A DNA stretch of 64,000 nucleotides, taken from positions 744,001 through 808,000 of the forward strand of contig NZ_CP126269.1 of assembly GCF_003234445.2 (NCBI RefSeq). The letters run 5' to 3'. This DNA comes from Curtobacterium sp. MCLR17_036 (GTDB lineage: Bacteria; Actinomycetota; Actinomycetes; Actinomycetales; Microbacteriaceae). This document shows, one piece after another, positions 41,005 through 50,502 of the stretch (positions are counted from its first letter, which is position 1; every line of letters starts with the position of its first letter). A model generated the notes under the pieces. It had not been told where the DNA came from and did no database searches. It worked only from the letters and a program-made list of their open reading frames with translations. A program made the position numbers and the translations under genes.

Positions 41005-41837
41005 GCGCGGGCCTCGGCGGCGGCCGGGTCCTCGACGGGGGCCGTACCGGCGGCCGGGTCCTCGACCGGGGCGTCGTCGAACGGCCCGCGGTAGTGCTGG
41101 CCGTCGAAGTACTCGCCGAGGTCGTAGCGGCGGAGCGTCGGGATCTCCCGCTCGCGTTCCGGCCGGGCCCACTCGGCACCGTTCGCGACGACACGACGGA
41201 CGTCCGGGTGGTGGTAGACGGGGAAGTCCTGGTCACCGGGGGAGAAGTAGAAGATCTTCCCGAGGCCCCGGCGGTAGGTCATGCCGCTCCGGAACACCTC
41301 GCCGCCGGTGAAGCCCGAGATGAACACGAGCTCGTCGGGCGTCGGGACGTCGAAGTACTCGCCGTACATCTCCTGCTCGGGGATGACGATCGGGTTCGGC
41401 ACCCCGCGGGTGATCGGGTGCTGCGGGTTCACCGTCCAGACGAGCTCCTGGTCGTGCTCGCTCCGCCAACGCAGCGTGCACGTGGTGCCCATGAGCTTGC
41501 CGAAGATCTTCGACCAGTGACCGGAGTGCAGCACGACCAGGCCCATGCCGGACAGCACGTGCTTGTGCACCCGGTCCACGACGGCGTCGTCGACGTCCTG
41601 GTGGGCGGCGTGCCCCCACCAGGTGAGGACGTCGGTGTCCGCGAGGACCTCGTCGGTGAGCCCGTGCTCGGGTTCCTGCATGGTGGCGGTGCGGACGACG
41701 GCGTCGGGCAGGTGCTCGCGGATCCCGTCCGCGATCGCGCCGTGCATGCCGTCGGGGTAGCGCTCGGCGACGTGCTGCTCGACCTGTTCGTGGACGTTCT
41801 CGCCCCAGACGGTGATGCGCAACGGTGTCGTGGTCAT
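41001..41837 (-). CDS. thuA: ThuA-family protein
   Basis: This 278-residue protein of the trehalose-utilisation ThuA family has a class-I glutamine-amidotransferase-like fold. It starts with ITVWGENVHEQ, contains LTWWGHAAHQDV and VVLHSGHWSKIF, and ends with an acidic tail carrying a duplicated VEDPAAG/VEDPAAAEA. Members cooperate with ThuB-type dehydrogenases in 3-keto-disaccharide metabolism. It overlaps the dehydrogenase gene by 4 bases and follows the permease genes. Confidence 0.85.
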   Translation of the reverse strand: MTTTPLRITVWGENVHEQVEQHVAERYPDGMHGAIADGIREHLPDAVVRTATMQEPEHGLTDEVLADTDVLTWWGHAAHQDVDDAVVDRVHKHVLSGMGLVVLHSGHWSKIFGKLMGTTCTLRWRSEHDQELVWTVNPQHPITRGVPNPIVIPEQEMYGEYFDVPTPDELVFISGFTGGEVFRSGMTYRRGLGKIFYFSPGDQDFPVYHHPDVRRVVANGAEWARPEREREIPTLRRYDLGEYFDGQHYRGPFDDAPVEDPAAGTAPVEDPAAAEARA

Positions 41838-41890
41838 GGTGGATGCCTCTCGGGGGTGGGGGGACCGGGTGCGGGTCGCTCGGCCGCGGG

Positions 41891-42760
41891 TCACTTGACC
41901 GCGCCGCCGGTGGCACCGGCCGCGATGAACTTCTGCGCCACGAGCAGCAGCACGATGGCGGGGATCGACGCCATCACCGCTGCGGCCATGACGGTCGACC
42001 AGTCGGCGGTGAACGTGCCGATGTAGTTGTAGATGCCGAGCGTGATCGGCCGGACGTCCTCGGTGGTGGTGAGGGTCAGGGCGAACAGGAAGTCGCTCCA
42101 GGTGAACAGGAACGTGAAGAGCCCGGCGGTGATGAGGGCGTTCGCGCTGATCGGGACGACGACGGAGCGGAAGGCCCGGAAGTTGCCGGCCCCGTCGACC
42201 TTCGCGGCCTCGATGATCGACGGCGGGATGTTCTGCATGAACGCCCGCATGATGAGGATCGCGAAGGGCACGCCGGCGGTGCTGTCGGCGAGGATCAGCC
42301 CCGGCACGGTGTTGAGCAGGCCGAGGTCGTTGTACGCCGCGTACAGGGCGTTCGCGACGACGATGCCCGGGATCATCTGTGAGATGAGGATGCCGAACAG
42401 GACCGGTCCGACGCCCTTTACCTTGAACTGGGCGAGCGCGTAGGCCGCCGGCGTCGCGATGAGCAGGCTCACCACGACGCTGCCGAGCGCGATGAGCAGG
42501 CTCGTCACCAGGGCGCCGCCCTGGTCTGCGATGGCCTGGGCGTACCCGCCGAGCTGCGCGTTGATCGGGAACCAGGCGGCCTCGATCGCGGAGCCGGTCG
42601 GCTGCAGCGAGATGTTGACCATCCAGTAGACCGGGAACAGCATGACGGCGAGGATCAGGATCCCGATGCCGGAGAGCACCCACTGCTTCGGGGTGGTCGG
42701 CCGGGTGGGTCGACGGGTGCCGCGGGTCACCACGGCGCGCGTCGCGGTTGCGTCAGTCAT
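41891..42760 (-). CDS. carbohydrate ABC permease 2 (MalG-like)
   Basis: This 289-residue inner-membrane permease of the CUT1 type has six helices. The EAA loop that contacts the ATPase is EAAKVDGAGNFRAFRSVVVP. It ends in the family's GATGGAVK. It overlaps the partner permease by 8 bases. No ATPase gene is in the operon, which fits actinobacteria where one MsiK-like ATPase serves many importers. Confidence 0.93.
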   Translation of the reverse strand: MTDATATRAVVTRGTRRPTRPTTPKQWVLSGIGILILAVMLFPVYWMVNISLQPTGSAIEAAWFPINAQLGGYAQAIADQGGALVTSLLIALGSVVVSLLIATPAAYALAQFKVKGVGPVLFGILISQMIPGIVVANALYAAYNDLGLLNTVPGLILADSTAGVPFAILIMRAFMQNIPPSIIEAAKVDGAGNFRAFRSVVVPISANALITAGLFTFLFTWSDFLFALTLTTTEDVRPITLGIYNYIGTFTADWSTVMAAAVMASIPAIVLLLVAQKFIAAGATGGAVK

Positions 42761-43718
42761 CGACGGCCTTCCTGTTGAGGCGGAGGTAGACGATCGCGAA
42801 CAGGGCGGAGATGACGATGAGGATGTTGCTCAGCGCGGCGCCCTGCCCGAAGTCGAACTGCTTGAACGACAGGTCGTACGACTGCGTGGCGATGGTCTGC
42901 GTGGCGTTCGCCGGCCCGCCGTTCGTCAACCCGAGGATGATGTCGAGCACCTTGATCGTGTAGACGACACCGAGCACGAGCGTGACGCTCACGACGGGGC
43001 GCAGCATCGGCCAGGTGATCGCCCAGAACGCCTTCCAGCCGGTGGCGCCGTCGAGGGCCGCGGCCTCGTAGAGCTCGGTCGGGATGTCCTGCAGCCCGCC
43101 GTACAGGATCGTGGTGTTGAAGGGGATCCCGATCCAGATGTTCACCGCGATGACGGTGATGAGCGCGACCGCGGGGCTCGTCAGCCACGGGACCGACGGG
43201 ACGCCGAACGAGCCGAGGAACTGGTTCACGACGCCCGAGTCCTGGTCCAGCATCCACTTCCACACGGCGCTCGACACGATGAGCGGCAGCAGCCAGGGCA
43301 GCAGGAGCAGGGAGCGCAGCAGCCCGGAGAGCGGGAAGTTGCGCCGGAAGAACAGCGCGAGCAGCAGCCCGATCACGAACTGGCCGACGATCGACCCGAC
43401 CGTGAACAGCGCGGTGTTGATCAGCGCCGTGTCGAAGAGCTGCGACGAGACGACCGAGGCGTAGTTCGCGAAGCCGACCCAGGGGGCCTCGCCCGTGTAG
43501 AACGTCGACGTCGTGTACGCCTGGAAGCTCATGACGACGTTCTTGACGACCGGGAAGCCGAAGAACAGCAGCAGGAACAGCACGGCCGGCAGCAGGAACA
43601 GCAGCTGCGCGATCCGTTCGAAGCGCAGCGAGCGGCCCGGGCGGGGCCGCCGGGACGGAGCGGGTGCTCCGTCGCCGGCGGCCCGCCGTGGGGCGACGGG
43701 GGTCGCGGTGCTCGTCAT
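42753..43718 (-). CDS. carbohydrate ABC permease 1 (MalF-like)
   Basis: This 321-residue CUT1 permease has a hydrophilic N terminus, about six membrane helices, and the EAA loop EAAALDGATGWKAFWAITWP. Ala/Pro/Arg-rich residues at the N terminus are typical of actinobacterial members. Its start lies two bases after the binding-protein stop, so the operon is translated continuously. Confidence 0.93.
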   Translation of the reverse strand: MTSTATPVAPRRAAGDGAPAPSRRPRPGRSLRFERIAQLLFLLPAVLFLLLFFGFPVVKNVVMSFQAYTTSTFYTGEAPWVGFANYASVVSSQLFDTALINTALFTVGSIVGQFVIGLLLALFFRRNFPLSGLLRSLLLLPWLLPLIVSSAVWKWMLDQDSGVVNQFLGSFGVPSVPWLTSPAVALITVIAVNIWIGIPFNTTILYGGLQDIPTELYEAAALDGATGWKAFWAITWPMLRPVVSVTLVLGVVYTIKVLDIILGLTNGGPANATQTIATQSYDLSFKQFDFGQGAALSNILIVISALFAIVYLRLNRKAVDD

Positions 43719-43720
43719 GC

Positions 43721-44956
43721 TCAGTTGCTCGACTGGGCGTTCTGCAGGGCGTCGGCCGGCGAGTCCTGGCCGGTGAGCGCAGCCTGCACGGCCGTGTAGA
43801 TCTTCGTCGCGGCCTTCGGCCAGTCGGCGCCGAGCTCGCCCGTGCGGGCCCGGGCGTCGGCGACCAGGTCGACGAAGACCTGCTCCTCGGGGACGTCCTT
43901 GCCGAACTGCTGGGCGACGGCCGTCTTCGAGGGGATCGTGTAGCGGAGCTTCGCCATCGCGAGCTGGTTCGCGTCGCTGTTCATGCAGTCGACGATCTTC
44001 GCGGCGACGGCCTGCTTTGCTTTGTCCCCGGTGTTCGGGACGGTCCAGACCTCGCCCCCGAGCGGTGCGACGGCCGTGTCGCTGGCGGACTGCACGGGGA
44101 TCTGGGCGATGCCGTAGTCGACCCCCGACTCCTTGAGTCCGGGGATCTGCCACGGACCGTTGATCATCATCGCGGCCTTGCCGGCCATGAACTGGTCGTT
44201 CACGTCGGCCTGGGTCCAGTTCAGGACGCTCTTCGACATCGAGCCGTCGTCGATCAGGTCCTTCCACAACGTCAGGGCCTCGGCGGTCTCGGGGGTGGCG
44301 ATGTCCTTCTCGTCGCCGCCGTTCGACCACATGAACGGCAGGAACTGCCAGGTGCCCTCGTACGTGGCGTTCGCGTCGACCGCGAAGCCGTACTGGCTGC
44401 CCTTCGTGAGCTTCGCCGCGGCGGACTGCAGCTCGTCCCAGGTCTTCGGCGGGGTGACCCCGGCCTCGGACAGCACCTTCTTGTTGTAGACGAGCGCGAT
44501 CGTGTTCACGGTCGGCGCGAGCCCGTAGACCTTGCCCTCGTAGGTGCCGGCCTGCAGCACGCCCTCTGCGTAGCCGTCGGTCGAGATGTCGTAGTCGGAC
44601 AGCGGCGACAGCGCACCGGTCTCGGCGATCTGCTGCATGTCCGGGTTGTCGAGCATGAGGACGTCCGGCAGGGTCCGCGACGACGCCTGCTGCAGCACCT
44701 TCTGGATGAGGGACGAGCCGGGCACCTGGGTGCGCTTGATGGTGACGTCGTTCTCGGCGCCGCACTTGTCGAGGTACTCGCCGATCACCTTCTTGTCGTT
44801 GCCCTGGTTGTAGTAGTCGAGCACGGTGATGGAGTCCACCTTGCCGCCGGAGCTCGCCGACGAGCCGCCGGAACAGCCGGCGAGGACGAGGGGGACGGTC
44901 GCCAGCATGGCGACCGTGCTGAGGACCGGTGCGATCCTGCGGTGTCGAGGCTTCAT
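43721..44956 (-). CDS. sugar ABC substrate-binding lipoprotein (thu-like operon)
   Basis: This 411-residue extracellular solute-binding protein of family 1 has a signal peptide with lipobox LVLAGC (Cys28), so it is lipid-anchored outside the membrane. The mature part has typical elements such as LPDVLMLDNPDM and FMAGKAAMMINGPWQIPG. It is the first gene of a five-gene operon (binding protein, two permeases, ThuA, dehydrogenase). The divergent LacI gene and operator-like sites upstream suggest control by its own sugar. Trehalose, maltose or sucrose are candidates by analogy. Confidence 0.92.
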   Translation of the reverse strand: MKPRHRRIAPVLSTVAMLATVPLVLAGCSGGSSASSGGKVDSITVLDYYNQGNDKKVIGEYLDKCGAENDVTIKRTQVPGSSLIQKVLQQASSRTLPDVLMLDNPDMQQIAETGALSPLSDYDISTDGYAEGVLQAGTYEGKVYGLAPTVNTIALVYNKKVLSEAGVTPPKTWDELQSAAAKLTKGSQYGFAVDANATYEGTWQFLPFMWSNGGDEKDIATPETAEALTLWKDLIDDGSMSKSVLNWTQADVNDQFMAGKAAMMINGPWQIPGLKESGVDYGIAQIPVQSASDTAVAPLGGEVWTVPNTGDKAKQAVAAKIVDCMNSDANQLAMAKLRYTIPSKTAVAQQFGKDVPEEQVFVDLVADARARTGELGADWPKAATKIYTAVQAALTGQDSPADALQNAQSSN

Positions 44957-45074
44957 TGCTTCGCTCTTCTCTGGATGGTTGCCGGACACGAACGCGACGT
45001 GCCGCTCGTGGATCGGGAGCGAACCGGACCAGAACCGCTCCGTCGCGTCCCGAGTGGGGTCGAAGCTAGCATCG

Positions 45075-45098
45075 AAGCGGTTAGATGGTAAAGCGCTT
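45075..45098. promoter_or_regulatory. two LacI-type operator cores
   Basis: AAGCGGTT (45075-45082) and AAGCGCTT (45091-45098, within TAAAGCGCTTA) are LacI-family cores with a central CpG, spaced 16 bp apart on the same face of the helix. They lie between the divergent importer operon and its LacI gene. Confidence 0.6.
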
Positions 45099-45158
45099 AG
45101 ACGAACTTTCTCGTGGGTCACCCCCGCTACAGTGAGCGGAACAGGGTGAGGGAGCGGC

Positions 45159-46175
45159 ATGGCGACGATGCAGCAGGTCGCCGACCGGGCGGGCGTCTCG
45201 ATCGCGACCGTGTCCTTCGTGGTGAACGGGAACAAGCGGGTGTCCGCGGCCACCCGTGCCCGCGTCACCGCCGCGATGCGCGAGCTCGGTTACCGCAACA
45301 ACGTGGTCGCGCGGGCCCTGGCGTCGCGTCGCAGCCGCATCCTCGCGCTGGTCTTCCCGGTCCTCGAGCACCGGCTCGGACAGACGGCGCTGCAGTTCTT
45401 CACGAGCGCCGCCGGCCGCGCCTCGGAGCTCGGGTACCACCTGGTGCTCTGGCCCGCCGCGGCCACCGGCGACGACGTGCAGGAGCTCATCTCCGGCGGA
45501 CTCGCCGACGGCGTCGTCGTCATGGAGGTCACCATGCGCGACCCCCGCATCGAGCGCCTCGTCGAGCTCGACGTCCCCTTCGTCGCCATCGGCCGGACCG
45601 CTGACCCGTCGGGCATCTCCTTCGTCGACATCGACTTCGAGCGCACCGTCGAGGACGCCCTCGACCACCTGACCGGCCTCGGCCACCGCCGCATCGGCCT
45701 CGTCGTCGAGGACCTCGACGGCACCGCGATGGCCGACTACGGCCCGAAGGTCCGGTCCGAGGCCGCGTTCCGCGCCTCCGTCGAGCGCCGCGGTCTGAGC
45801 GGCACCGTCGTCGCGGCGGGGGCCTCCGCCGAGGGCGGCCGTCGTGCGGCGGCCGACCTGCTGGCGCGCGACCCCGACCTGACGGCGGCGATCATCATGA
45901 AGGACGACTCGAACTTCGGGCTCGTGAGCGGCCTCCGCGCCGGCGGACGACGCGTCCCCGAGGACGTCTCGGTCGTCGCGATCGTCTCGTCGGACGGCGC
46001 CGGCGCCGCCACCGAACCCGTGCTCACGACGTTGAACGCGCCCGGCCCGGCACTCGGCCGCCTGGCCGTCGAGTCCCTGGTCGACCGCCTCGAGGGCGGC
46101 ACGACGGACCGCACGCACACCCTCATCCCGTGCGCCCTGCACCTGGCCGACTCGACGGCGCCCGCTCGCGCCTGA
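45159..46175 (+). CDS. LacI-family transcriptional regulator
   Basis: This 338-residue repressor has an N-terminal HTH and hinge (MQQVADRAGVSIATVSFVVN, then ASRRS) and a periplasmic-binding-like effector domain. It is divergent from the thu-like operon, and two LacI-type operator cores lie between them. It probably represses that operon and itself until a sugar binds. The next importer starts more than 1 kb downstream after a repeat array and may or may not be under the same control. Confidence 0.92.
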   Translation: MATMQQVADRAGVSIATVSFVVNGNKRVSAATRARVTAAMRELGYRNNVVARALASRRSRILALVFPVLEHRLGQTALQFFTSAAGRASELGYHLVLWPAAATGDDVQELISGGLADGVVVMEVTMRDPRIERLVELDVPFVAIGRTADPSGISFVDIDFERTVEDALDHLTGLGHRRIGLVVEDLDGTAMADYGPKVRSEAAFRASVERRGLSGTVVAAGASAEGGRRAAADLLARDPDLTAAIIMKDDSNFGLVSGLRAGGRRVPEDVSVVAIVSSDGAGAATEPVLTTLNAPGPALGRLAVESLVDRLEGGTTDRTHTLIPCALHLADSTAPARA

Positions 46176-46228
46176 GCCCTGGGGCCTGGGGCCTGCGGCC
46201 CGCGCCCTGCGCCCCGCCTCGCCCCGCC

Positions 46229-47130
46229 TCGCGAAAGCGACAGTTCTCCGCGAACAGTTCGTCGCACACTGTCGCCTCCGCAGCGCTGACGGGGTCGCCG
46301 GTGCGGGATCTGTCGCTTTCGCGACCACCTGTCGGCCGGGAGGCGCGGGTCGGCCCCGCCACGAGCCTCCCGGCCGCCGCCTCGCGGTCCGCCGCCCCGC
46401 CTCGCGAAAGCGACGGTCCTCCGCGAACAGTTCGTCGCACACTGTCGCCTTCGCAGCACGGACGGGGCCGCCGGTGCGGGATCTGTCGCTTTCGCGCCCA
46501 CCTGTCGGCCGGGAGGCGCGGGTCGCCCCCGCCACGAGCCTCCCGACCGCCGCCTCCGCGGCCGCCGCCTCCGCGGTCCGCCGCCCCGCGGTCACCAGGT
46601 CCGCCGCCTCGCCCCCCGCGGTCCGCCCTCACGCGAAAGCGACAGCTCTCCGCGAACAGTTCGCCGCACACAGTCGCCTCCGCAGCGCTGACGGGGTCGC
46701 CGGTGCGGGATCTGTCGCTTTCGCGCCCGCCTGTCGGCCGGGAGGCGCGGGCCGGCCCCGCCGCGGGCCTCCCGGCCGCCGCGTCAGCGGTCCGCCTCCC
46801 TTCCACGCCCGACGTCCGCCGCCCCGCCTCGCGAAAGCGACAGTTCTCCGCGAACAGTTCGTCGCACACTGTCGCTTCCCCCGCGCTGACGGGGCCGCCA
46901 GTGCGGGATCTGTCGCTTTCGCGACCACCTGTCGGCCGGGAGGCGCGGGCCGGCCCCGCCGCGGGCCTCCCGGCCGCCGCGTCAGCGGTCCGCCTCCCTT
47001 CCACGCCCGACGTCCGCCGCCCCGCCTCGCGAAAGCGACAGTTCTCCGCGAACAGTTCGTCGCACACTGTCGCTTCCCCCGCGCTGACGGGGCCGCCAGT
47101 GCGGGATCTGTCGCTTTCGCGACCACCTGT
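46229..47130. repeat. tandem array of five dual-hairpin units
   Basis: Five units start at 46229, 46402, 46631, 46829 and 47027. Each opens with (T)CGCGAAAGCGACAG and ends its first hairpin with CTGTCGCTTTCGCG(A), giving 13-15-bp arms around a roughly 65-base loop that contains GCGAACAGTTCG. Units 1-4 then carry a second hairpin with arms GGCCGGGAGGC and GCCTCCCGGCC (unit 2 with a mismatch). Spacing is 173, 229, 198 and 198 bases. The last two units look nearly identical up to 47130, which points to a recent duplication. The whole 1,085-bp gap before 47261 has no credible gene; 46176-46228 is GC-rich spacer and 47131-47260 holds the importer promoter region. Confidence 0.9.
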
Positions 47131-47260
47131 CGGCCTGCAGGCGCGGCCGCCCGCCACGGCCGCCCGCCCCGCCGCCCGCCAGCACCACCTGCGGACAGCC
47201 CAGGCTCCGCCTGGTTGTGTGGACGCACAGGTTCGCAGCACCACACGTCGAGGAGGACGG

Positions 47261-48580
47261 ATGGCCATCGACCGGAGGATGTTCCTGTTCGGGGGAGCGG
47301 GGGTGCTGCTGCTCGCCGGCTGCTCCACCCGACCCGAGCGCACGAGGGTCGAGGACTGGCCCACCGACCCGCCCGAGGGCGAGGCCACGATCAGCTGGTG
47401 GGCCGGCCAGATCGCGTCGAAGGACGGCGGGGACCTGCGGCGGCGGCTCATCACGGAGTTCCAGAAGGAGCACCCGAACATCCGGGTGCAGATCGTCAGC
47501 GCCCCGAGCGACACCGACACGAACCGCACGAGCCTGACGACCCAGATCGCGGCCGGCAGCAGCACCCCGGACGTGTACCTCGGCGACGTGGCGTGGCCCG
47601 GCCAGTTCGCGAAGAACAAGCTCGCGACCCCCGTCAACCAGCTCGTCGGTGCGGACTTCTTCGACCAGTTCCCCGAGGGGCTGCGGCAGGCGGCGAGCGT
47701 CGACGGGACGTACTACATGTTCCCGCTCTACATCGACGAGTCGTTCTTCCTGTACCGGAAGGACCTGCTCGACAAGCACGGCTTCCAGGTGCCGGCGTCG
47801 TGGGAAGAGGTGCGCGAGACCGCCGCGAAGCTCGTCGACACGGGTGACGTGTCGTACGGGTTCGCGTTCCAGGGCGACGTGTACGAGGGTCTGACCTGCA
47901 ACGTCACCGAGTTCGTCGCGGACGCGGGCGGGTCGCTGCTCAACGACGACCTGACGAAGCCCGAGACCACGAGCTCGGAGACGAAGCGCGCGTTCGAGTT
48001 CATGCGCTCGCTGGTCACCGAGGGGGCGTCCCCGCGGGCCACCCTGACGTACCAGGAGCAGGACACGAACGACGCGTTCTCGGGCGGCCGGGCCGCGTTC
48101 CTGCGGAACTGGTCGTACGCGTGGGGGATCGCGAACGGACCGGACAGCCAGGTCGCCGGCAAGGTCGGGCTCGCGGCGCGACCGACGTTCGACGGCATGG
48201 ACGACCACCACTCGACGATCGGCGGGTGGGGGAACTACATCAACCCGCACACCCAGCAGCCCGCGGCGGCGCTCACCTTCGCGAGCTGGATGTCGAGCGA
48301 GACCGCGCAGCAGTTCCTGACCCGCGAGGGCGGTGTCCTGCCCGCCCGCAGTGCGTCGCTCGTCAGCGAGGACGCGAAGCGGCAGCAGCGGCCCACCTAC
48401 GACACCGCGGCCGGCATCACGCTCGTGCCCCGGCCGACCTCGACGGCGTACTACCCGAAGGTCTCGCAGGGCGTCTACCAGAACGGCAACAGCATCCTCG
48501 GCGGCCAGGCATCGGTCGACGGCGGCACGAGCGCGATGGCCTCCGCCATCTCGCTCGCGCTGTCGGGTGACGCGCTGTGA
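47261..48580 (+). CDS. sugar ABC substrate-binding lipoprotein (orphan importer)
   Basis: This 439-residue family-1 solute-binding protein has a short RRMFLFGGAG leader and lipobox LLAGC (Cys21). The twin-arginine start suggests possible Tat export. Typical elements include ISWWAG, TPDVYLGDVAWPG and FSGGRAAFLRNWSYAWG. It is the first of three genes and overlaps the permease (GTGA). A strong AGGAGG precedes the ATG. No sugar-processing enzyme is attached, so the substrate is unknown. Confidence 0.92.
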   Translation: MAIDRRMFLFGGAGVLLLAGCSTRPERTRVEDWPTDPPEGEATISWWAGQIASKDGGDLRRRLITEFQKEHPNIRVQIVSAPSDTDTNRTSLTTQIAAGSSTPDVYLGDVAWPGQFAKNKLATPVNQLVGADFFDQFPEGLRQAASVDGTYYMFPLYIDESFFLYRKDLLDKHGFQVPASWEEVRETAAKLVDTGDVSYGFAFQGDVYEGLTCNVTEFVADAGGSLLNDDLTKPETTSSETKRAFEFMRSLVTEGASPRATLTYQEQDTNDAFSGGRAAFLRNWSYAWGIANGPDSQVAGKVGLAARPTFDGMDDHHSTIGGWGNYINPHTQQPAAALTFASWMSSETAQQFLTREGGVLPARSASLVSEDAKRQQRPTYDTAAGITLVPRPTSTAYYPKVSQGVYQNGNSILGGQASVDGGTSAMASAISLALSGDAL

Positions 48581-49548
48581 GCGCCGGCACCGCGACGCGG
48601 ACGACGGTCGGGCCGGGAGGCCCGGGTCGACTTGCCCCGCCGCCCCGGCCGACGGGGCGGTCGCGTCTCGACCGCATCCGGGCGCGGGGTGCGTGGGGCT
48701 TCGCGGCCCCGGCGCTCCTGGTCGTCGCCGCGGTGACGATCTTCCCGGTGGTGTACTCGATCGTCCTGAGCTTCGCCGACGTCGAGGTCGGCTACGAGGG
48801 CTTCACCATCCAGTCCTTCGGGTTCGGCAACTACGCGGCCCTGCTGCAGAGCGCCGACTGGTACCGGGCACTCGGGTTCACCGTCCTGTACACGGTCGTG
48901 ACCGTCTCGGTCGAGCTCGTGCTCGGCATGCTCGTCGCGCTGGTGCTCGAGCGGCTCGGGGCCACCCGTGGCTGGATGCTCGCGCTCATGCTCGTGCCGT
49001 GGTCGCTCGTCACCATCGTCAACGCGCAGCTGTGGAAGTACGTCTACGACAGCACCTACGGCGTCGCGACCTGGTTCTTCGGCTTGTTCGGGGACGCCCC
49101 GGTGATCCTCGGGGAGCCGGTGCCGGCGATCACCGGCCTGATGGTCGCGGACATCTGGAAGACGACGCCGTTCGTGGCGATCATCCTGCTCGCCGGGCTC
49201 GTGCAGATCTCCGAGGACCACTACGAGGCCGCCGAGCTCGACGGCGCGAGCACGTGGCAGACGTTCTGGCGGGTGGTGCTCCCGCAGCTCACCCCGACGC
49301 TGACGATCGCGGTGCTGTTCCGCATCCTGCAGGCGTTCGGCGTCTTCGACCTGCCGTTCGTGCTGACGAACGGCGGTCCGGGCACCACGACCCAGTCGCT
49401 CGCGATCATGGGCTACAAGGTGCTCTTCCAGGACATCAACATCGGTCCGGGTGCGGCGATCGCGACGTCCACGGCGGTCATCGTGGCCGTCGGGTGTCTG
49501 CTGTTCCTCCGGGCGTTCCGGAACCAGGCGAAGGGAGGGGACGACTGA
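48577..49548 (+). CDS. carbohydrate ABC permease 1 (orphan importer)
   Basis: This 323-residue MalF-like CUT1 permease has six helices and the EAA loop EAAELDGASTWQTFWRVVLP. Its hydrophilic N terminus (GPGGPGRLAPPPRPTGRS) is encoded by DNA with GGGAGGCCCGGG, recalling the P2 repeat core. The GTG overlaps the upstream stop, and its TGA overlaps the next ATG (TGATG). Confidence 0.92.
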   Translation: MSAGTATRTTVGPGGPGRLAPPPRPTGRSRLDRIRARGAWGFAAPALLVVAAVTIFPVVYSIVLSFADVEVGYEGFTIQSFGFGNYAALLQSADWYRALGFTVLYTVVTVSVELVLGMLVALVLERLGATRGWMLALMLVPWSLVTIVNAQLWKYVYDSTYGVATWFFGLFGDAPVILGEPVPAITGLMVADIWKTTPFVAIILLAGLVQISEDHYEAAELDGASTWQTFWRVVLPQLTPTLTIAVLFRILQAFGVFDLPFVLTNGGPGTTTQSLAIMGYKVLFQDINIGPGAAIATSTAVIVAVGCLLFLRAFRNQAKGGDD

Positions 49549-50396
49549 TGCCCCGTCAACGTGTCCGCAAGGGCTGGCGCAAGTGGGTCAACACCGTCAA
49601 CGTCAGCGGCGTCGTCATCGCGGTGCTCACCGCGCTGCCGCTGTACTGGCTCGTCACGACGTCGCTCAAGCCGTCCGGCGAGATCGCCCAGTCGCCACCG
49701 ACGGCGTTCCCGCAGCGGATCACCTTCGACAACTTCGTGGTGGCGTTCCGCGACAACGCGCTCGGCCAGTACATGCTCAACAGCGTCATCGTGTCGGTGT
49801 CGACCACCGTCGTCGTGCTCGCGCTGGCGTTCCTGTCCGGCTACGCACTCGCCGGGCGGTTCATCCGCGGCCGCACCGCCATCATGACCTCGCTGCTCAT
49901 GCTCTCGGTGTTCCCGGCGATCGCGGTGCTGACGCCGCTCTACCTGCTCGAGCGCAACCTCGGACTGCTCAACTCGTATCCGGGCCTCATCGTGCCGTAC
50001 GTCGCGTTCAACCTGCCGTTCGCCATCTGGATCATGCGGAACTACCTGCAGGGGATCCCGTCGACGATCGAGGAGGCGTCCGAGATCGACGGCGCCGGAG
50101 CGTGGCGCACGGTGCTGTCCGTCATCCTGCCGATGGCGAAGCCGGGCCTGTTCACCGTCGGGGTCTTCACGTTCACGGCGTCGTGGAGCGAGTTCCTCAT
50201 GGCGCTGACGTTCAACAGCGAGAACTCCTTCCGCACCATCCCGGTCGGCATCGCCCTGTTCGGTACCCAGTTCACGGTGCCGTTCGCGCAGATCTTCGCC
50301 GCGAGCGTCGCGGCCACGGTCCCGATCGTCATCCTCGTCCTGGTGTTCCGCCGTTCCATCGTGTCCGGACTGACCTCGGGAGCGGTGAAGGGATGA
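49548..50396 (+). CDS. carbohydrate ABC permease 2 (orphan importer)
   Basis: This 282-residue MalG-like CUT1 permease has six helices and the EAA loop EASEIDGAGAWRTVLSVILP, with a standard SGLTSGAVKG end. It completes a binding protein-permease-permease operon without an ATPase. The following 106 bases separate it from a convergent MarR gene. Confidence 0.93.
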   Translation: MPRQRVRKGWRKWVNTVNVSGVVIAVLTALPLYWLVTTSLKPSGEIAQSPPTAFPQRITFDNFVVAFRDNALGQYMLNSVIVSVSTTVVVLALAFLSGYALAGRFIRGRTAIMTSLLMLSVFPAIAVLTPLYLLERNLGLLNSYPGLIVPYVAFNLPFAIWIMRNYLQGIPSTIEEASEIDGAGAWRTVLSVILPMAKPGLFTVGVFTFTASWSEFLMALTFNSENSFRTIPVGIALFGTQFTVPFAQIFAASVAATVPIVILVLVFRRSIVSGLTSGAVKG

Positions 50397-50502
50397 CGTC
50401 GTCGGTGCCGCAGAACGGTCGGTCCAGATAGGTAGGAAAGTGACCTAATTGCGCTTGGCGGACAATCGTCCGATCCGAGCCGTGCTCGCCCGTACTCTGC
50501 CG

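Noticed and set aside
46123..47637. Long open frames on both strands across the 46-47 kb repeat array
   Set aside because: They translate tandem repeats into Arg/Pro/Ala-rich peptides, appear in several frames at once, and run into real genes. This is a by-product of high GC and few stop codons.
50429..50447. TAGGT...ACCTA inverted repeat as an operator of the MarR gene
   Set aside because: It lies 3' of both convergent genes (importer and marR), so it cannot be a promoter site for either. The arms are only 5 bp, and at most it is a weak terminator or a chance match.
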